From contig NZ_NGUP01000003.1 in NCBI RefSeq assembly GCF_002206625.1, positions 456,968 through 520,967 of the forward strand: a stretch of 64,000 nt of DNA. Reading direction: 5' to 3'. The position numbers and the translations under genes were made by a program. Shown here piece by piece: positions 37,231-48,150 of this stretch. Numbering within the stretch: position 1 is the first letter of the stretch; the number at the start of each line of letters is the position of its first letter. This DNA is from Polynucleobacter campilacus. Its GTDB lineage: Bacteria > Pseudomonadota > Gammaproteobacteria > Burkholderiales > Burkholderiaceae. The notes beneath the pieces are model-generated. The model searched no databases. It was not told the DNA's origin and saw only the letters and a program-made list of their open reading frames with translations.

Positions 37231-37896
37231 ATGATGCGTTTATGGGGTCGTAAAAGTTCAATCAATGTTCAAAAAGTACTGTGGTGTCTTGCTGAATTAG
37301 GGCTAAAAGAAGGCAAAGACTTTGAGCGGATTGACGCAGGGATGCAATTTGGCATAGTTCGCTCGCCAGAATTCTTACAACTAAACCCGAATGGCTTGGT
37401 GCCTACCCTTGAGGATGGTGATCTCGTACTTTGGGAATCCAATACCATCATGCGCTACTTGGCTTCACAGTACGATAAAAACAAACGCTTCCCAACGGGC
37501 ATTGCCTCTCAGTTCAGCTCTGAAAAGTGGATGGATTGGCAAGTTGGCACTCTTTGGCCAGCTCTTCGTCCCACCTTTATTGGCCTTACTCGAGTTCCAG
37601 AGGCTGAGCAAGATCATGTTGGCATTCAAAAAGCGTATCAAGATACCAACCAATTGTTTGGCTCGCTTAATCAAGCACTAGAGTCTCAAGCATATTGCTC
37701 AGGAGAACGATTTCATATCGGCGATATTGTCCTAGCCCTGTGTGTTCATCGTTGGATTTTGCTAAACGAGACTTTCCCGAAGCAAACTGGTGAACGCGCT
37801 AATCTCAAAAATATTAATCGCTGGCTAAAACAGCTAGAGGCCGAAACTTACTTTCAAGAGTTTGCGGAGAAAGAACTCAACATCATTAATAAGTGA
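37231..37896 (+). CDS. Glutathione S-transferase
   Basis: A 221-residue GST. The N-terminal thioredoxin-like domain starts LWGRKSSINVQKVLWCLAELGL, with SS at the glutathione-activating position, then NPNGLVPTLEDGDLVLWESNTIMRYLA with the conserved cis-proline and ESNTI glutathione site. The C-terminal helical domain follows. The substrate is unknown. It converges on the RND operon, 26 bp away. Confidence 0.93.
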   Translation: MMRLWGRKSSINVQKVLWCLAELGLKEGKDFERIDAGMQFGIVRSPEFLQLNPNGLVPTLEDGDLVLWESNTIMRYLASQYDKNKRFPTGIASQFSSEKWMDWQVGTLWPALRPTFIGLTRVPEAEQDHVGIQKAYQDTNQLFGSLNQALESQAYCSGERFHIGDIVLALCVHRWILLNETFPKQTGERANLKNINRWLKQLEAETYFQEFAEKELNIINK

Positions 37897-37922
37897 TATT
37901 GATTGGCAATCGATTCTTGCCG

Positions 37923-40900
37923 TTACTCTTGTTTAAACTTCTTCGCGTGGTGATCTGCGCCAATAAAGAGGTACATTGCAGGCACCACGAATAAAGTAAA
38001 TAATGTGCCGATTGATAAACCGGTGAAGATCACAATACCCATGGATTGACGGCCTGCCGCGCCCGCTCCAGAGGCAATCACTAGGGGTAAGACTCCCAAT
38101 ACCATTGCTGCCGTGGTCATCAAAATAGGCCTTAAGCGAACGCTGCTTGCTTCAATAATGGCATCTAACTTACTGCGCCCTGCTTCTTGCAGTTCATTAG
38201 CAAACTCCACAATCAAAATGCCATGTTTACTAATAAGTCCCATCAGTGTGACTAGACCCACTTGGGTATAGACGTTCAAAGTAGTAAATCCTAAATTGAT
38301 AAAGATCAGTGCGCCGAATAAAGCGAGTGGTACTGATACCAAAATCACAATCGGGTCACGGAAGCTTTCGAACTGTGCAGCAAGTACCAGGAACACAATC
38401 AGAATTGCAAAGAACATCGTGACTAAGAAGCCGCCAGATTCTGCCATAAACTGGCGTGATGGGCCTGCGTAGTCCATGCTGTAGCCACTGGGTGCAACCT
38501 CTTTTAAGGATTGGCGCATGAACTCCAATAAATCAGCCTGTGAAATAAATGGTGTGCTCACACCTGCAATCGTCGCAGAGTTTAATTGTTGAAAGTGATT
38601 GATTGACTGAGGAACAACACGCTGCTTAATACTGGCAATCGTACGCGCCTGAATCATTGCGCCACTTGGAGTACGAATGTAGTAGTCTAAGATCTGATCT
38701 GGATTTAAGCGATCCGTCTGCTTCACTTGCGGGATAACGCGATACGATCTCCCCGCTACTGAGAAGTAGTTCACATAAGCACCGCCTAATGCAGCAGATA
38801 GAGCAGAGCCAACTTGTTGCTGCGTCATACCTAAAGCAGCAACTTTTTCTCGGTCGATCACCAGAACATCTTGAGGCTTATCGATCTTCAAATCTGAATC
38901 TACATAGAAAAAATTTCCAGATCGACGTGCTTTGTCCAAAACCGCCTGGGAAACTTCATTAAGCTGCTCATAGGATTCGGTAGTATTAATAACAACTTGT
39001 ACTGGGAAGCCCTGTGCTCCCGGCAATGCTGGGAACTGAAAAGCTGCAACACGGACGCCAGCAATCGTATTCCACTTCTGTTGCATATCTTGTTGAAACT
39101 TCGTAGCATTACGACTGCGCTCACTCCAATCCTTCAACAAGATGCCTCCAAAGCTTGAGGTTGGACTAGTGATTTGGAAGGCCTGCTCATACTCTGGCTC
39201 AGCACTTGCAATGGCATAGATTTGATCTGCATAAGTCTGCATTTGATTGACAGTACTATTCGGTGGACCAGATGCTTGCATCAATACAATGCCCTGGTCT
39301 TCAGTTGGCGCTAGTTCGGCACGGGCTGTGGCGTAAAGATAAGCAACCCCACCTAAAAGAATCGCACCCATCACAATAATGACCTGCCATGTGCTTAGTA
39401 AATCTCGCAGGGTATTTTGGTAGCCGTGATGAACCTTATCAAAAATGCGGTCAATCTTTTTTACAAAAGAAGAGGCTTCCTGCTCTTCAGTAAAGATACG
39501 CGAACACATCATTGGCGAAAGCGTTAATGCAATCAGACCTGAAACTGCAACGGCACTAGCTAAAGTAAATGCAAATTCTGTGAAGAGCGCACCAGTCAAT
39601 CCACCCTGGAAGCCAATCGGGATATACACCGCAATCAAAACAACTGTCATCGCCAAAATAGGACTACCTAATTCGCGGGCAGCAATCAATGAAGCCTCCA
39701 GGGGAGACTTACCCTCTTTCATATGACGATCGACGTTTTCAACCACGATGATGGCGTCATCAACCACTAAACCAATTGCCAATACCAAAGCTAAAAGGGT
39801 TAACAAATTAATGGAGTAACCCAGTACTTGCATCAAAAAGAAGGTGCCAATGAGCGAGAGTGGCATAGCAATGACTGGGACAGCAACTGCTCGGATACTG
39901 CCTAAGAAAAGATAAATCACTACCGTCACAATGATCAAAGCCTCGATCAACGTCATCACTACCTCATCAATAGAGCTAGTAATAAATTCAGTCGAGTCAT
40001 AAACGATCTTGCCAGTCATACCAATTGGTAGTTGCTTCTGAATATCAGGAACAGCATCTCTTACACGCTGTGCAACGTCTAATAAGTTAGCCTGGGGAGC
40101 AACCTTAATGCCAATAAATACAGATTTTCTGCCGCTAAAAGCAACGTTAGTGTTGTAGTCTTCAGAGCCTAAAGTAACAGTGGCTACTTGATCCAAATAA
40201 ACAATATTGACACCATCTTTTTTAACAACCAGCTTACGAAATTCATCTAGGGTATGTAAGTCAGTGCCAGCCACTAGATCGACAGCAACCATATCGCCCT
40301 TAGTACTTCCGACTGCTGATAAATAGTTATTGGCAGACATCGCAGAAAATACGTCGTCAGCACCAATTCCAAGTCCGGCCATCTTTTCACGGTCTAGCCA
40401 TGCGCGCAGGGCAAATTTTCTGCCGCCAATAATTTCAGCATTCTGCACACCGTCAACAGCATCTAACTTAGGCTTTACAACACGCAATAAATAATCAGTA
40501 ATCGCATTATTAGGTATGTCATCGCTATAAAAACCCATATACATCGCGGCAGTTGATTGACCTACCTGAACTGTCAATACTGGCTGCTGAGCCTGGGGTG
40601 GCAATTGATTCTTAACCGCACTAATTTGAGTCTGAATCTGGGTTAAGGCTGCATTAGAGTCATAATTCAACTTCAAGGTCGCAGTAATTGTGGATACACC
40701 ACTAATGCTCGCGGAAGATAAATAATCAATACCTTGCGCCTGCGCAATTGAAGCCTCAAGCGGCTGCGTAATAAAACCTGCGATCGTTTCTGGATCAGCG
40801 CCATAGTAAGCAGTGCTGATGGTCACAACTGCATTCTGGGTTTGTGGATACTGATTTACCGGTAAGGAGCCAATGGCCTTTAAACCAAATACCAACACGA

Positions 40901-40958
40901 GCGCACTCACTACCAGTGAAAGCACTGGTCTGCGAATGAAGATGTCGGTCCAATTCAT
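37923..40958 (-). CDS. RND efflux transporter permease (HAE1 type)
   Basis: A 1011-residue inner-membrane proton-driven efflux pump of the AcrB/MdtB/MexF type. It starts MNWTDIFIRRPVLSLVVSALVL; twelve transmembrane helices and two large periplasmic loops follow. The TM4 proton-relay motif is LVLAIGLVVDDAIIVVENVDRHM with the paired aspartates, and the C-terminal half repeats it as VGLVTLMGLISKHGILIVEFANEL. I chose the ATG at 40958, 7 bp after the adaptor stop; the frame is open to 41036 but only inside the adaptor gene. The substrate range cannot be read from sequence. Confidence 0.95.
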   Translation of the reverse strand: MNWTDIFIRRPVLSLVVSALVLVFGLKAIGSLPVNQYPQTQNAVVTISTAYYGADPETIAGFITQPLEASIAQAQGIDYLSSASISGVSTITATLKLNYDSNAALTQIQTQISAVKNQLPPQAQQPVLTVQVGQSTAAMYMGFYSDDIPNNAITDYLLRVVKPKLDAVDGVQNAEIIGGRKFALRAWLDREKMAGLGIGADDVFSAMSANNYLSAVGSTKGDMVAVDLVAGTDLHTLDEFRKLVVKKDGVNIVYLDQVATVTLGSEDYNTNVAFSGRKSVFIGIKVAPQANLLDVAQRVRDAVPDIQKQLPIGMTGKIVYDSTEFITSSIDEVVMTLIEALIIVTVVIYLFLGSIRAVAVPVIAMPLSLIGTFFLMQVLGYSINLLTLLALVLAIGLVVDDAIIVVENVDRHMKEGKSPLEASLIAARELGSPILAMTVVLIAVYIPIGFQGGLTGALFTEFAFTLASAVAVSGLIALTLSPMMCSRIFTEEQEASSFVKKIDRIFDKVHHGYQNTLRDLLSTWQVIIVMGAILLGGVAYLYATARAELAPTEDQGIVLMQASGPPNSTVNQMQTYADQIYAIASAEPEYEQAFQITSPTSSFGGILLKDWSERSRNATKFQQDMQQKWNTIAGVRVAAFQFPALPGAQGFPVQVVINTTESYEQLNEVSQAVLDKARRSGNFFYVDSDLKIDKPQDVLVIDREKVAALGMTQQQVGSALSAALGGAYVNYFSVAGRSYRVIPQVKQTDRLNPDQILDYYIRTPSGAMIQARTIASIKQRVVPQSINHFQQLNSATIAGVSTPFISQADLLEFMRQSLKEVAPSGYSMDYAGPSRQFMAESGGFLVTMFFAILIVFLVLAAQFESFRDPIVILVSVPLALFGALIFINLGFTTLNVYTQVGLVTLMGLISKHGILIVEFANELQEAGRSKLDAIIEASSVRLRPILMTTAAMVLGVLPLVIASGAGAAGRQSMGIVIFTGLSIGTLFTLFVVPAMYLFIGADHHAKKFKQE

Positions 40959-40965
40959 CGGCTCA

Positions 40966-42297
40966 TTATTCCTGAGGCTTAGGATCGGGTGAATTAGCTG
41001 GCTGCACCGTATTATTAATAATGAGCGGCGTGCCATTCTTCAGCTTTAATTGACCACTTGTCACTACTGTGGCACCCTCTTCAACTCCTTTGAGAATTGC
41101 CACTTGATCGCCTCGTGTTGCTCCAGTAGTAACAAATACTTGTTGCGCCTCTAATACCGGCTTACCTTGCTTATCTTTCTTGCCAGTGGGTTTAGCAATG
41201 AATACTGTTGAGCCATAAGGGTTATAAGTCACAGCCGTTTGCGGCAAGGTTAATAATTTTGCCTGTTCACCAACTTTGATATTCACATTGGCAAACATTC
41301 CAGGAAGAATTTTCTTATCTGGATTAGCAATTTGCGCCTCAACTTGAATATTGCGAGTATTGGTGTCCACCTTTGGACTTACAGCTGTAATCTTTCCGGT
41401 AAAGCTTGCATCTTTAAAGGCATCTGTTGTCACGAATACTTCTTGCCCCACCTGAATTTGCTCAGCATTACTTTGTGGCAAGTTAAAGTCCACAAAAATA
41501 GGGTCTAAAGTTTGTAAGGTTAAGAGCTTATCGCCTGGATTAACGTACTGACCAGGGTTAATGGATATGATGCCGACCCGACCACTAAAGGGGGCCTTTA
41601 AATTCTTTTTAGCAACTAAAGCAGTCTGTGACTCGACTTGTGCAAGCTTGGACTTTGCATCTGCTGCACTCGTATCAAACACATTTTTACTAATTGCCTG
41701 GATTGCTAGCTGCTGTTTATCGCGCTCATTAATGACTTTTGCAAGCTCCGCCATTGCCTTTAAGGATTTCAACTGTGCAACATCAGACGCATCGTTTAGC
41801 TTAATTAATAAATCACCTTCTTTGACATCCTGGCCAGATTTAATTGGCACTGCAAGAACCAATCCACCAATCTCGGTACTTAAATCTACACCCCTAAATG
41901 CGCGAACATTACCAACACTACTTAGTTTAGGCTGCCATTCAGAAGTAGAAATGGCCATTGTTGAAACTGTCGCTGGGGGCAAACCCATTCCTGAGACGAA
42001 ATACTTAATCATGAACATCTTGGCTTGATTAAACGCAAAAATTAAGCCTAGCAGCAAAAATACTCCGCACAACATGATGGTCATTCGGCGCTGGAAGGGC
42101 TCCATAGCCATGAGCTTGGCGCATGCTTTAGTACCACGCCATTTTTGACCCATGCGAGCATAAAAAGCTTTGGCTTTTTCCCAGATTGAAATTACTTTTT
42201 CACGCAATCTCCACTCGACTGTCTTGAGCCTAATCCAGGCCCATAAGGCAAGAATCATAGCAATGAGTTTGTTTTTAATTTGTTCCAGAAGTTTCAT
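40966..42297 (-). CDS. RND efflux periplasmic adaptor protein
   Basis: A 443-residue membrane fusion protein. The transmembrane anchor is at about residues 73-90, the lipoyl/barrel-sandwich region contains STEIGGLVLAVPIKSGQDVKEGDLLIKL and LKAPFSGRVGIISINPGQYVNPGDKLLTL, and a beta-barrel and membrane-proximal domain follow. It is odd in carrying about 70 basic, amphipathic residues before the anchor; an internal start at residues 63-65 would remove them but has no visible RBS. The 5' end overlaps the outer-membrane gene by 23 bp. Confidence 0.93.
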   Translation of the reverse strand: MKLLEQIKNKLIAMILALWAWIRLKTVEWRLREKVISIWEKAKAFYARMGQKWRGTKACAKLMAMEPFQRRMTIMLCGVFLLLGLIFAFNQAKMFMIKYFVSGMGLPPATVSTMAISTSEWQPKLSSVGNVRAFRGVDLSTEIGGLVLAVPIKSGQDVKEGDLLIKLNDASDVAQLKSLKAMAELAKVINERDKQQLAIQAISKNVFDTSAADAKSKLAQVESQTALVAKKNLKAPFSGRVGIISINPGQYVNPGDKLLTLQTLDPIFVDFNLPQSNAEQIQVGQEVFVTTDAFKDASFTGKITAVSPKVDTNTRNIQVEAQIANPDKKILPGMFANVNIKVGEQAKLLTLPQTAVTYNPYGSTVFIAKPTGKKDKQGKPVLEAQQVFVTTGATRGDQVAILKGVEEGATVVTSGQLKLKNGTPLIINNTVQPANSPDPKPQE

Positions 42298-43828
42298 TTT
42301 GATCTTTATTCGCTATGTCTTTTGGTTTAAAGGCAGGGCCCTCACGATTCCACCAGCCACCGCCTAATGCCGCAAATAATGCTGCAGTATCAGAAAAACG
42401 GGTTGCTTGAGCCGCGACTGATTTCACTTTTGCTTGTTGATATTGATTTTGGTAATAAAGGACTGCCAAGTAACTTGTAGTACCCAATTTATATTGCTGT
42501 TGAACCAGGTCTAATGTTTCATAGGCATAACGCTCTGCATCAGATGCTGCTTTAAGCGCTTGGGCTCCGGTCTCTAGTGCACGTAAAGCATTAGCCACTT
42601 CTTGAAAAGCATTTAAGACTGTTGCCTGGTACTGAAAAGCTGCTTGCTCATAATTTGCGATGGCGCCACGGCGTTGCGCCAACAACTGACCACCCTGAAA
42701 TAGGGGCTGCAAAATTCCACCGCCAATAGACCACAATGCAGAGTTAGGGCCAAATAATGCAGCAGAGGTGAGCGCAGCTGAACCAATTGATCCAGTGATA
42801 TTGAACTGAGGTAATAGGTTGGCTGTTGCTACCCCAACAAATGCATTCTGCGCCTTGAGTTGTGCCTCAGCAGCGCGGACATCGGGGCGCTGACGTACCA
42901 GGCTTGATGGTATGGAAAGTGGCAACTTTTCAGGCAAGTGCAAATTAGAGAGATCAAACTTTGCAATATTGGCGTTACTAGGTAACTCGCCAACTAGCAA
43001 GGCTAACTGATTGCGAGCAAACGCTAAATTACGCTCATAATTAAATAAATCCACTTGCGAACTGGCTACTAAAGTTTGCTGGGAGGTCAAATCAACCTTA
43101 TTAACAGTGCCGATCTTTAATTGTTTTTCTGTTACGTCGGCTAAATTAATTTGGGCTTTTAAGATCTCTTCTGTAGCCTGCATTTGCGCACGTAGGGCTG
43201 CTTCTTTGACTGCGCCAGTAACAACATTGGCAGTCAATGAAAGGTAAGCCCCTTCTAGTTGAAACTGAGCAACTTCAGCTTGCGCTCTAGCTCCCTCAAC
43301 AGCACGCCGTGCACCACCAAACACATCCAGCTTATAAGTCACGTTTACTGAAGTGTTGTAAAGGTTGTAGGTGTCAGATCCGTATGGTAGGCCATAGATT
43401 GCCGATGGCTGAAGTTGTCGAGTAGCCGCGCCGCCAACACTTACCGCTGGAAAATATTGGCCGCCAATTTGAGCGCTCACATTTTCTTGCGCCGCACGCA
43501 ATGCTGCATCTGCCGCGCCTAAGCTTGGATTCTGCTCAAGCGCTTTTTTAATTAGAGCATCAAGCTCCGGAGACTTATAAAGTGTCCACCATTGAGCTTC
43601 TATATCTGCACCCTCGGTAAATTCTTGAGGAGTACCGCCAGGCACTCCAGGTGCAGCAGTTAACTTTTGAGACAGGGGGCTTTCAGTATAAGACTTAGCC
43701 TTCGGGGCATCTGGCTGCTTAAAGTCTGGGCCAACCGCACACGCAGAGAACAACCCTGTGCAAATCAACAGAAGCAAATTTAAACGTGAGAGTGGTGGCA
43801 CTTTCGACAGAAACATGGATTGCAACAA
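42275..43828 (-). CDS. Outer-membrane efflux channel, NodT family
   Basis: A 517-residue TolC-like channel protein with a lipoprotein signal (LLLLICTGLFSACAVGPDF, acylated cysteine near residue 30). Two repeated helical halves of the OEP family follow, each with long alpha-hairpins (for example ALIKKALEQNPSLGAADAAL). It completes the tripartite pump with the adaptor and permease encoded downstream. The start is uncertain: GAGG lies 4-7 bp before TTG codons at 43828 and 43825 but 16 bp before the ATG at 43816. Confidence 0.93.
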   Translation of the reverse strand: MLQSMFLSKVPPLSRLNLLLLICTGLFSACAVGPDFKQPDAPKAKSYTESPLSQKLTAAPGVPGGTPQEFTEGADIEAQWWTLYKSPELDALIKKALEQNPSLGAADAALRAAQENVSAQIGGQYFPAVSVGGAATRQLQPSAIYGLPYGSDTYNLYNTSVNVTYKLDVFGGARRAVEGARAQAEVAQFQLEGAYLSLTANVVTGAVKEAALRAQMQATEEILKAQINLADVTEKQLKIGTVNKVDLTSQQTLVASSQVDLFNYERNLAFARNQLALLVGELPSNANIAKFDLSNLHLPEKLPLSIPSSLVRQRPDVRAAEAQLKAQNAFVGVATANLLPQFNITGSIGSAALTSAALFGPNSALWSIGGGILQPLFQGGQLLAQRRGAIANYEQAAFQYQATVLNAFQEVANALRALETGAQALKAASDAERYAYETLDLVQQQYKLGTTSYLAVLYYQNQYQQAKVKSVAAQATRFSDTAALFAALGGGWWNREGPAFKPKDIANKDQNETSGTN

Positions 43829-43942
43829 ATATCCTCTTTAACAGGACTTATTTGAACACAGAAATGTCATCGGGGCTTTGTAAAGTCCTGATTTAAATAC
43901 TGAAATTTGTTCACAGCTTTGGAGAAATGTCAAACATGACAA
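43829..43942. promoter_or_regulatory. Control region of the RND efflux operon
   Basis: A 114-bp gap between glmS and the efflux operon on the same strand. On the minus strand it holds a perfect TTGACA (plus 43928-43933) overlapped by the dyad TGTCA-N4-TGACA (43928-43941), and an 8-bp inverted repeat CAGGACTT/AAGTCCTG (43842-43849 and 43883-43890). The -10 element is not clear. No regulator gene is adjacent. Confidence 0.4.
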
Positions 43943-45775
43943 TTATTCAACGGTAACACTCTTTGCAAGGTTTCTTGGCTTATCAACATCGGTACCTCGA
44001 GCACACGCGGTGTGATACGCAAGCAACTGCAGTGGTACTACATGCAAGATTGGCGAGAGATTACCGTAGTGCTCAGGTAAGCGGATAACATTAATTCCTT
44101 CAGTGCTAATGATATTAGTATCAAGATCAGCAAAGATATACAACTTTCCGCCGCGCGCTTTTACTTCCTGCATGTTGGATTTCAATTTCTCCAAAAGCAC
44201 ATCATTTGGAGCGACTGTTACAACTGGCATCTTGTCTGTTACTAATGCCAATGGACCGTGCTTTAACTCACCAGCCGGGTAGGCTTCAGCATGAATATAA
44301 GAGATCTCTTTGAGCTTAAGCGCACCTTCAAGAGCGATCGGATAGTGTAAGCCGCGACCCAAGAAAAGTGCATTTTCACATTTAGAAAATGTATCACTCC
44401 AAGCAATGATTTGTGGCTCAAGCGCTAATACTGCATTCAGAGCTTTTGGTAAATGTCGTAATTCTAGAAGTAGCTCTTTTTCTTTTTCAGCAGAGACCTT
44501 ACCCGTTCGCTTTGCAAGCGATACAGCTAAAAGGTACAAAGCTAGCAATTGGGTTGTAAATGCCTTGGTGGATGCAACGCCAACCTCAATGCCCGCTTTA
44601 GTCAAGAAATGCCAATTGGTTTCACGAACCATTGCGCTACTAGCAACGTTGCAAATGGCTAGCGTGTAAGAGTGTCCAAGAGTCTTAGCGTGACGAAGGG
44701 CTGCCAAAGTATCTGCAGTCTCACCAGATTGAGAGACCACCACAATGAGTGTTTTTGGATTTGGCACAGTCTTGCGATAACGATACTCACTAGCGATCTC
44801 TACTTGAGTGGGAACGCCAGCGATATCTTCCAACCAATATTTAGCAACGCAAGCCGAGTAATAACTAGTGCCGCAAGCCAGAATCAAGATTTGATCAAAT
44901 TTTTGCCAGTCATCTGGATTGGCATTAAAGAGTTCTGGACCAAATGAGGCAATATTAGCCAGAGTATCGCTAATGGCTCTGGGTTGCTCAAAGATCTCTT
45001 TTTGCATGTAATGCTGATAAGGCCCTAAATCTACAGAATCGGCCTGAGCAGGCATCGGCTTACACTCTCTTTGTACAGGCTTTCCAGATTGATCGATTAC
45101 TTGCGCGCTATCGGCCGTAAGAATTGCAATATCGCCCTCTTCCAAATACATCATTGAACTAGCACGTCCCGCTAAAGCAAGAGCATCTGAAGCTAAAAAG
45201 TTTTCATGCTCACCAAGTGCTACTACCAGGGGTGAACCAACACGCGCACCAACCAAGGTGGCGGGCTTATCTTGAGCAATCACTCCAATTGCATATGCAC
45301 CGTGTAATTTAGGCAGGACTGTTCTTACTGATTGGGCAATATCTTTTTGACCACTAGCAAGGTATTCCTGATGAATTAAATGCGCAATGACTTCAGTATC
45401 CGTTTCAGAGGTGAAAACATAACCAGCAGCTTTTAACTCTGTGCGCAGATTTTCATAATTCTCAATAATGCCGTTATGTACCACCGCAATCAATTCATTA
45501 GAAATGTGGGGATGCGCGTTTTGAGTATCTGGCTTGCCATGTGTAGCCCAGCGTGTATGGGCAATACCAATCGTGCCAATAAATTCTTTTCCTTGATCGG
45601 CTAATTCAGACACACGGGCTGTTGTACGCGCTCTTTTGATTGGATGATTAGCATCGCCACTATTCATTACCGCAAACCCACAGGAGTCGTAACCACGGTA
45701 CTCAAGACGACGTAAGCCCTCAACCAAAACATCAACAATATTTTGATGAGATGCTGCACCAACAATACCGCACAT
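43943..45775 (-). CDS. glmS: Glutamine-fructose-6-phosphate aminotransferase (isomerizing)
   Basis: A 610-residue enzyme making glucosamine 6-phosphate, the first step to UDP-GlcNAc. The N-terminal glutaminase starts [12 protein letters not shown] with catalytic C2, and [16 protein letters not shown] follows. Two SIS domains contain [38 protein letters not shown] and [16 protein letters not shown]. The C-terminus [13 protein letters not shown] is diagnostic. It overlaps glmU by 1 bp, so the two are coupled. No glmS ribozyme is present, as expected outside Firmicutes. Confidence 0.97.
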   Translation of the reverse strand: MCGIVGAASHQNIVDVLVEGLRRLEYRGYDSCGFAVMNSGDANHPIKRARTTARVSELADQGKEFIGTIGIAHTRWATHGKPDTQNAHPHISNELIAVVHNGIIENYENLRTELKAAGYVFTSETDTEVIAHLIHQEYLASGQKDIAQSVRTVLPKLHGAYAIGVIAQDKPATLVGARVGSPLVVALGEHENFLASDALALAGRASSMMYLEEGDIAILTADSAQVIDQSGKPVQRECKPMPAQADSVDLGPYQHYMQKEIFEQPRAISDTLANIASFGPELFNANPDDWQKFDQILILACGTSYYSACVAKYWLEDIAGVPTQVEIASEYRYRKTVPNPKTLIVVVSQSGETADTLAALRHAKTLGHSYTLAICNVASSAMVRETNWHFLTKAGIEVGVASTKAFTTQLLALYLLAVSLAKRTGKVSAEKEKELLLELRHLPKALNAVLALEPQIIAWSDTFSKCENALFLGRGLHYPIALEGALKLKEISYIHAEAYPAGELKHGPLALVTDKMPVVTVAPNDVLLEKLKSNMQEVKARGGKLYIFADLDTNIISTEGINVIRLPEHYGNLSPILHVVPLQLLAYHTACARGTDVDKPRNLAKSVTVE

Positions 45776-47235
45776 TATTTTTTACCCTTTGCGGTTTTTT
45801 TGATGGCAGTCTGCTTTGTAGCCGCTTTTTTTACCTGCTTCACTGGTCGTTTCCACTGTAAAGATACTTGCTTCGCTCTTGATACAGTCAACTGATTTGC
45901 GGGTGCGTCTTTTGTCAGGGTTGTACCCGCACCCAATGTAGCGCCACGCCCAACGCGTACCGGAGCAACCAATTGGGTATCTGACCCAATAAAGACATCA
46001 TCCTCAATAATGGTCTGATGTTTGTTAACACCGTCATAGTTGCAGGTAATCGTACCTGCGCCAATATTGACTCTGGATCCAACAATGGAATCACCCACAT
46101 ACGACAAATGATTTGCTTTGCTATTAGCAGCAATCTTGCTGTTCTTGACTTCAACGAAGTTGCCAATGTGAACATCATTTGATAAATCGGCGCCTGGACG
46201 TAAGCGGGCGTATGGACCAATCACTGATTGATTACCAACTTTAGCGCCATCAATATGGCTGTATGCATGCACTGCTACTGCTTTACCAATCACGCTATTG
46301 CGAATCACACAGTAAGGACCAATCTTTGTGCCTGCTACTAAGGTAACGCAGCCCTCAAAGACACAGCCTACATCAATAAAAACATCGGTGCCGCACTCAA
46401 GGGTGCCGCGCACATCGATGCGCGCAGGATCAGCTAGCGATACGCCAGCATCCATCAGCTGACGGGCGATGTTAAGTTGATGGACTCGCTCTAGGCTAGC
46501 TAACTGGTCGCGACTATTGATGCCAATAGTTTCAAACTCGTCATCTGCTTGTGTAGTTCGAATGGGTACACCATCCTTAACAGCCATCGCAATCACATCA
46601 GTTAAATAGTACTCACCCTGTGCATTACTAGCACGTAAAGCTTTAAGCCACTTCTTTAATGCATTGGTTGGTAACACCATAATGCCGGTATTAATTTCTT
46701 GAATTGCTTTTTGTGCTGGAGTTGCATCTTTCTCCTCCACAATCTCTTGTACCGAACCATCCGCGTCACGCACTATGCGGCCATAGCCTGTTGGGTTCGA
46801 AAGATTCTGAGTAAGCAAAGCCAAAGCAGAATGTTGGCCACGCACACCATCAGCTAATTTAGCCAACTTACTCAAAGTCTTTTTACTAGTCAGCGGTACA
46901 TCGCCATACAAAACCAAAGTAGGCTCTTGCACATCCAGCTTTGGAAGCGCCTGCAAGAGTGCATGCCCTGTACCTTTTTGCTCAGCCTGGAGAACAGTAC
47001 TGACTTTGCTAAAACTAGGATCCTCTTTACTTGTATTGACTAAAAATGATTTAACGTCAGCAGCGCCGTGGCCAACCACCACAATCGGGCTAGTTTTAGT
47101 CTGTTTATTTTGTAAAGATAGAGCAGTAATCAGGACGTGCTGAAGAAGTGGTTTGCCTGCTAAAGTTTGCAGGACCTTGGGCAGGGCGGATTTCATCCGC
47201 TTTCCTTGACCCGCAGCCAATATGACGATATTCAT
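45775..47235 (-). CDS. glmU: Bifunctional GlcNAc-1-P uridylyltransferase / GlcN-1-P acetyltransferase
   Basis: A 486-residue two-domain enzyme completing UDP-GlcNAc. The N-terminal pyrophosphorylase has [28 protein letters not shown]; the C-terminal left-handed beta-helix has hexapeptide repeats and the acetyl-CoA site ([22 protein letters not shown]). The tail after residue 460 is an unusual Lys-rich extension ([21 protein letters not shown] region), about 25 residues beyond the core. The start overlaps the ttcA end by 4 bp. Confidence 0.96.
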   Translation of the reverse strand: MNIVILAAGQGKRMKSALPKVLQTLAGKPLLQHVLITALSLQNKQTKTSPIVVVGHGAADVKSFLVNTSKEDPSFSKVSTVLQAEQKGTGHALLQALPKLDVQEPTLVLYGDVPLTSKKTLSKLAKLADGVRGQHSALALLTQNLSNPTGYGRIVRDADGSVQEIVEEKDATPAQKAIQEINTGIMVLPTNALKKWLKALRASNAQGEYYLTDVIAMAVKDGVPIRTTQADDEFETIGINSRDQLASLERVHQLNIARQLMDAGVSLADPARIDVRGTLECGTDVFIDVGCVFEGCVTLVAGTKIGPYCVIRNSVIGKAVAVHAYSHIDGAKVGNQSVIGPYARLRPGADLSNDVHIGNFVEVKNSKIAANSKANHLSYVGDSIVGSRVNIGAGTITCNYDGVNKHQTIIEDDVFIGSDTQLVAPVRVGRGATLGAGTTLTKDAPANQLTVSRAKQVSLQWKRPVKQVKKAATKQTAIKKTAKGKK

Positions 47236-48140
47236 AAAGAGGGATTATAAGTCCCTTGAATAAGCGTTCCGCACGCCAATTCTTCTAATTCAGCCTCATC
47301 AATTGCCTTATCCCCAGAGGATCTAGCAGCAATGCCAGATAGCTCTCTAGAAATTTCTAAATTTTGGAAATCAAAAGCCTCCCCATCCATCAAATGAGAT
47401 GGCACGATGTGGTGCATTGAGCGAAAGAGATTCTCTACACGGCCAGGGTATTTTTTCTCCCAATCGCGCAACATTTCTTTCATGACTTGGCGCTGAAGAT
47501 TGGGCTGACTGCCGCAGAGATCACACGGAATAATTGGGAAATTCATATCCTGCGCATAACGCTCCAACAATTTCTCGGGAACATAAGCTAAAGGACGAAT
47601 CACAATATGCTTGCCATCATCAGAACGAAGCTTAGGCGGCATACCTTTTAACTTGCCTGCATAGAACATATTGAGCATCAGAGTTTCTAAGATGTCATCG
47701 CGATGGTGTCCTAAGGCAATTTTGGTGGCGCCTAGCTCATCTGCGACGCGGTACAAAATCCCACGACGCAAGCGGGAGCACAAACCACAAGTCGTCTTCC
47801 CTTCTGGTATCACGCGCTTCACAATGCTATAGGTATCTTGCTCTTCAATATGAAACTGAACGCCTAAGCTCTTTAGATAGTTAGGCAATATCTCCGCAGG
47901 AAAATTAGGTTGCTTCTGGTCAAGGTTAACGGCGACGATCTCAAAGTTGATTGGAGCGCGCTCACGTAACTTCATCAAAATATCTAGCATGGCATAACTG
48001 TCTTTGCCACCAGAAACACAGACCATGACCTTGTCTCCGTCTTCGATCATGCCAAAGTCGCCAATAGCTTGGCCAACTAAGCGACAGAGTTTTTTCTCTA
48101 GCTTGTTTTCTTCGAAGATTACTTTACGAATATCACCCAT
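47232..48140 (-). CDS. ttcA: tRNA 2-thiocytidine(32) synthetase
   Basis: A 302-residue PP-loop ATPase that thiolates cytidine 32 of some tRNAs using a [4Fe-4S] cluster. The PP-loop is [16 protein letters not shown] near residue 40; the cysteine pairs are in [15 protein letters not shown] and [13 protein letters not shown], and [16 protein letters not shown] is a further signature. It lies 10 bp after folB and 4 bp into glmU. Confidence 0.96.
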   Translation of the reverse strand: MGDIRKVIFEENKLEKKLCRLVGQAIGDFGMIEDGDKVMVCVSGGKDSYAMLDILMKLRERAPINFEIVAVNLDQKQPNFPAEILPNYLKSLGVQFHIEEQDTYSIVKRVIPEGKTTCGLCSRLRRGILYRVADELGATKIALGHHRDDILETLMLNMFYAGKLKGMPPKLRSDDGKHIVIRPLAYVPEKLLERYAQDMNFPIIPCDLCGSQPNLQRQVMKEMLRDWEKKYPGRVENLFRSMHHIVPSHLMDGEAFDFQNLEISRELSGIAARSSGDKAIDEAELEELACGTLIQGTYNPSL

Positions 48141-48150
48141 AACTGCTCAC

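Noticed and set aside
37905-37921. Hairpin GGCAA-N7-TTGCC between GST and the RND operon
   Set aside because: Five-pair stem without a T tract on either strand, too weak to call a terminator.
43943-45775. glmS ribozyme in the glmS leader
   Set aside because: glmS starts 1 bp inside glmU, so there is no leader to hold a ribozyme, and that RNA is typical of Firmicutes.
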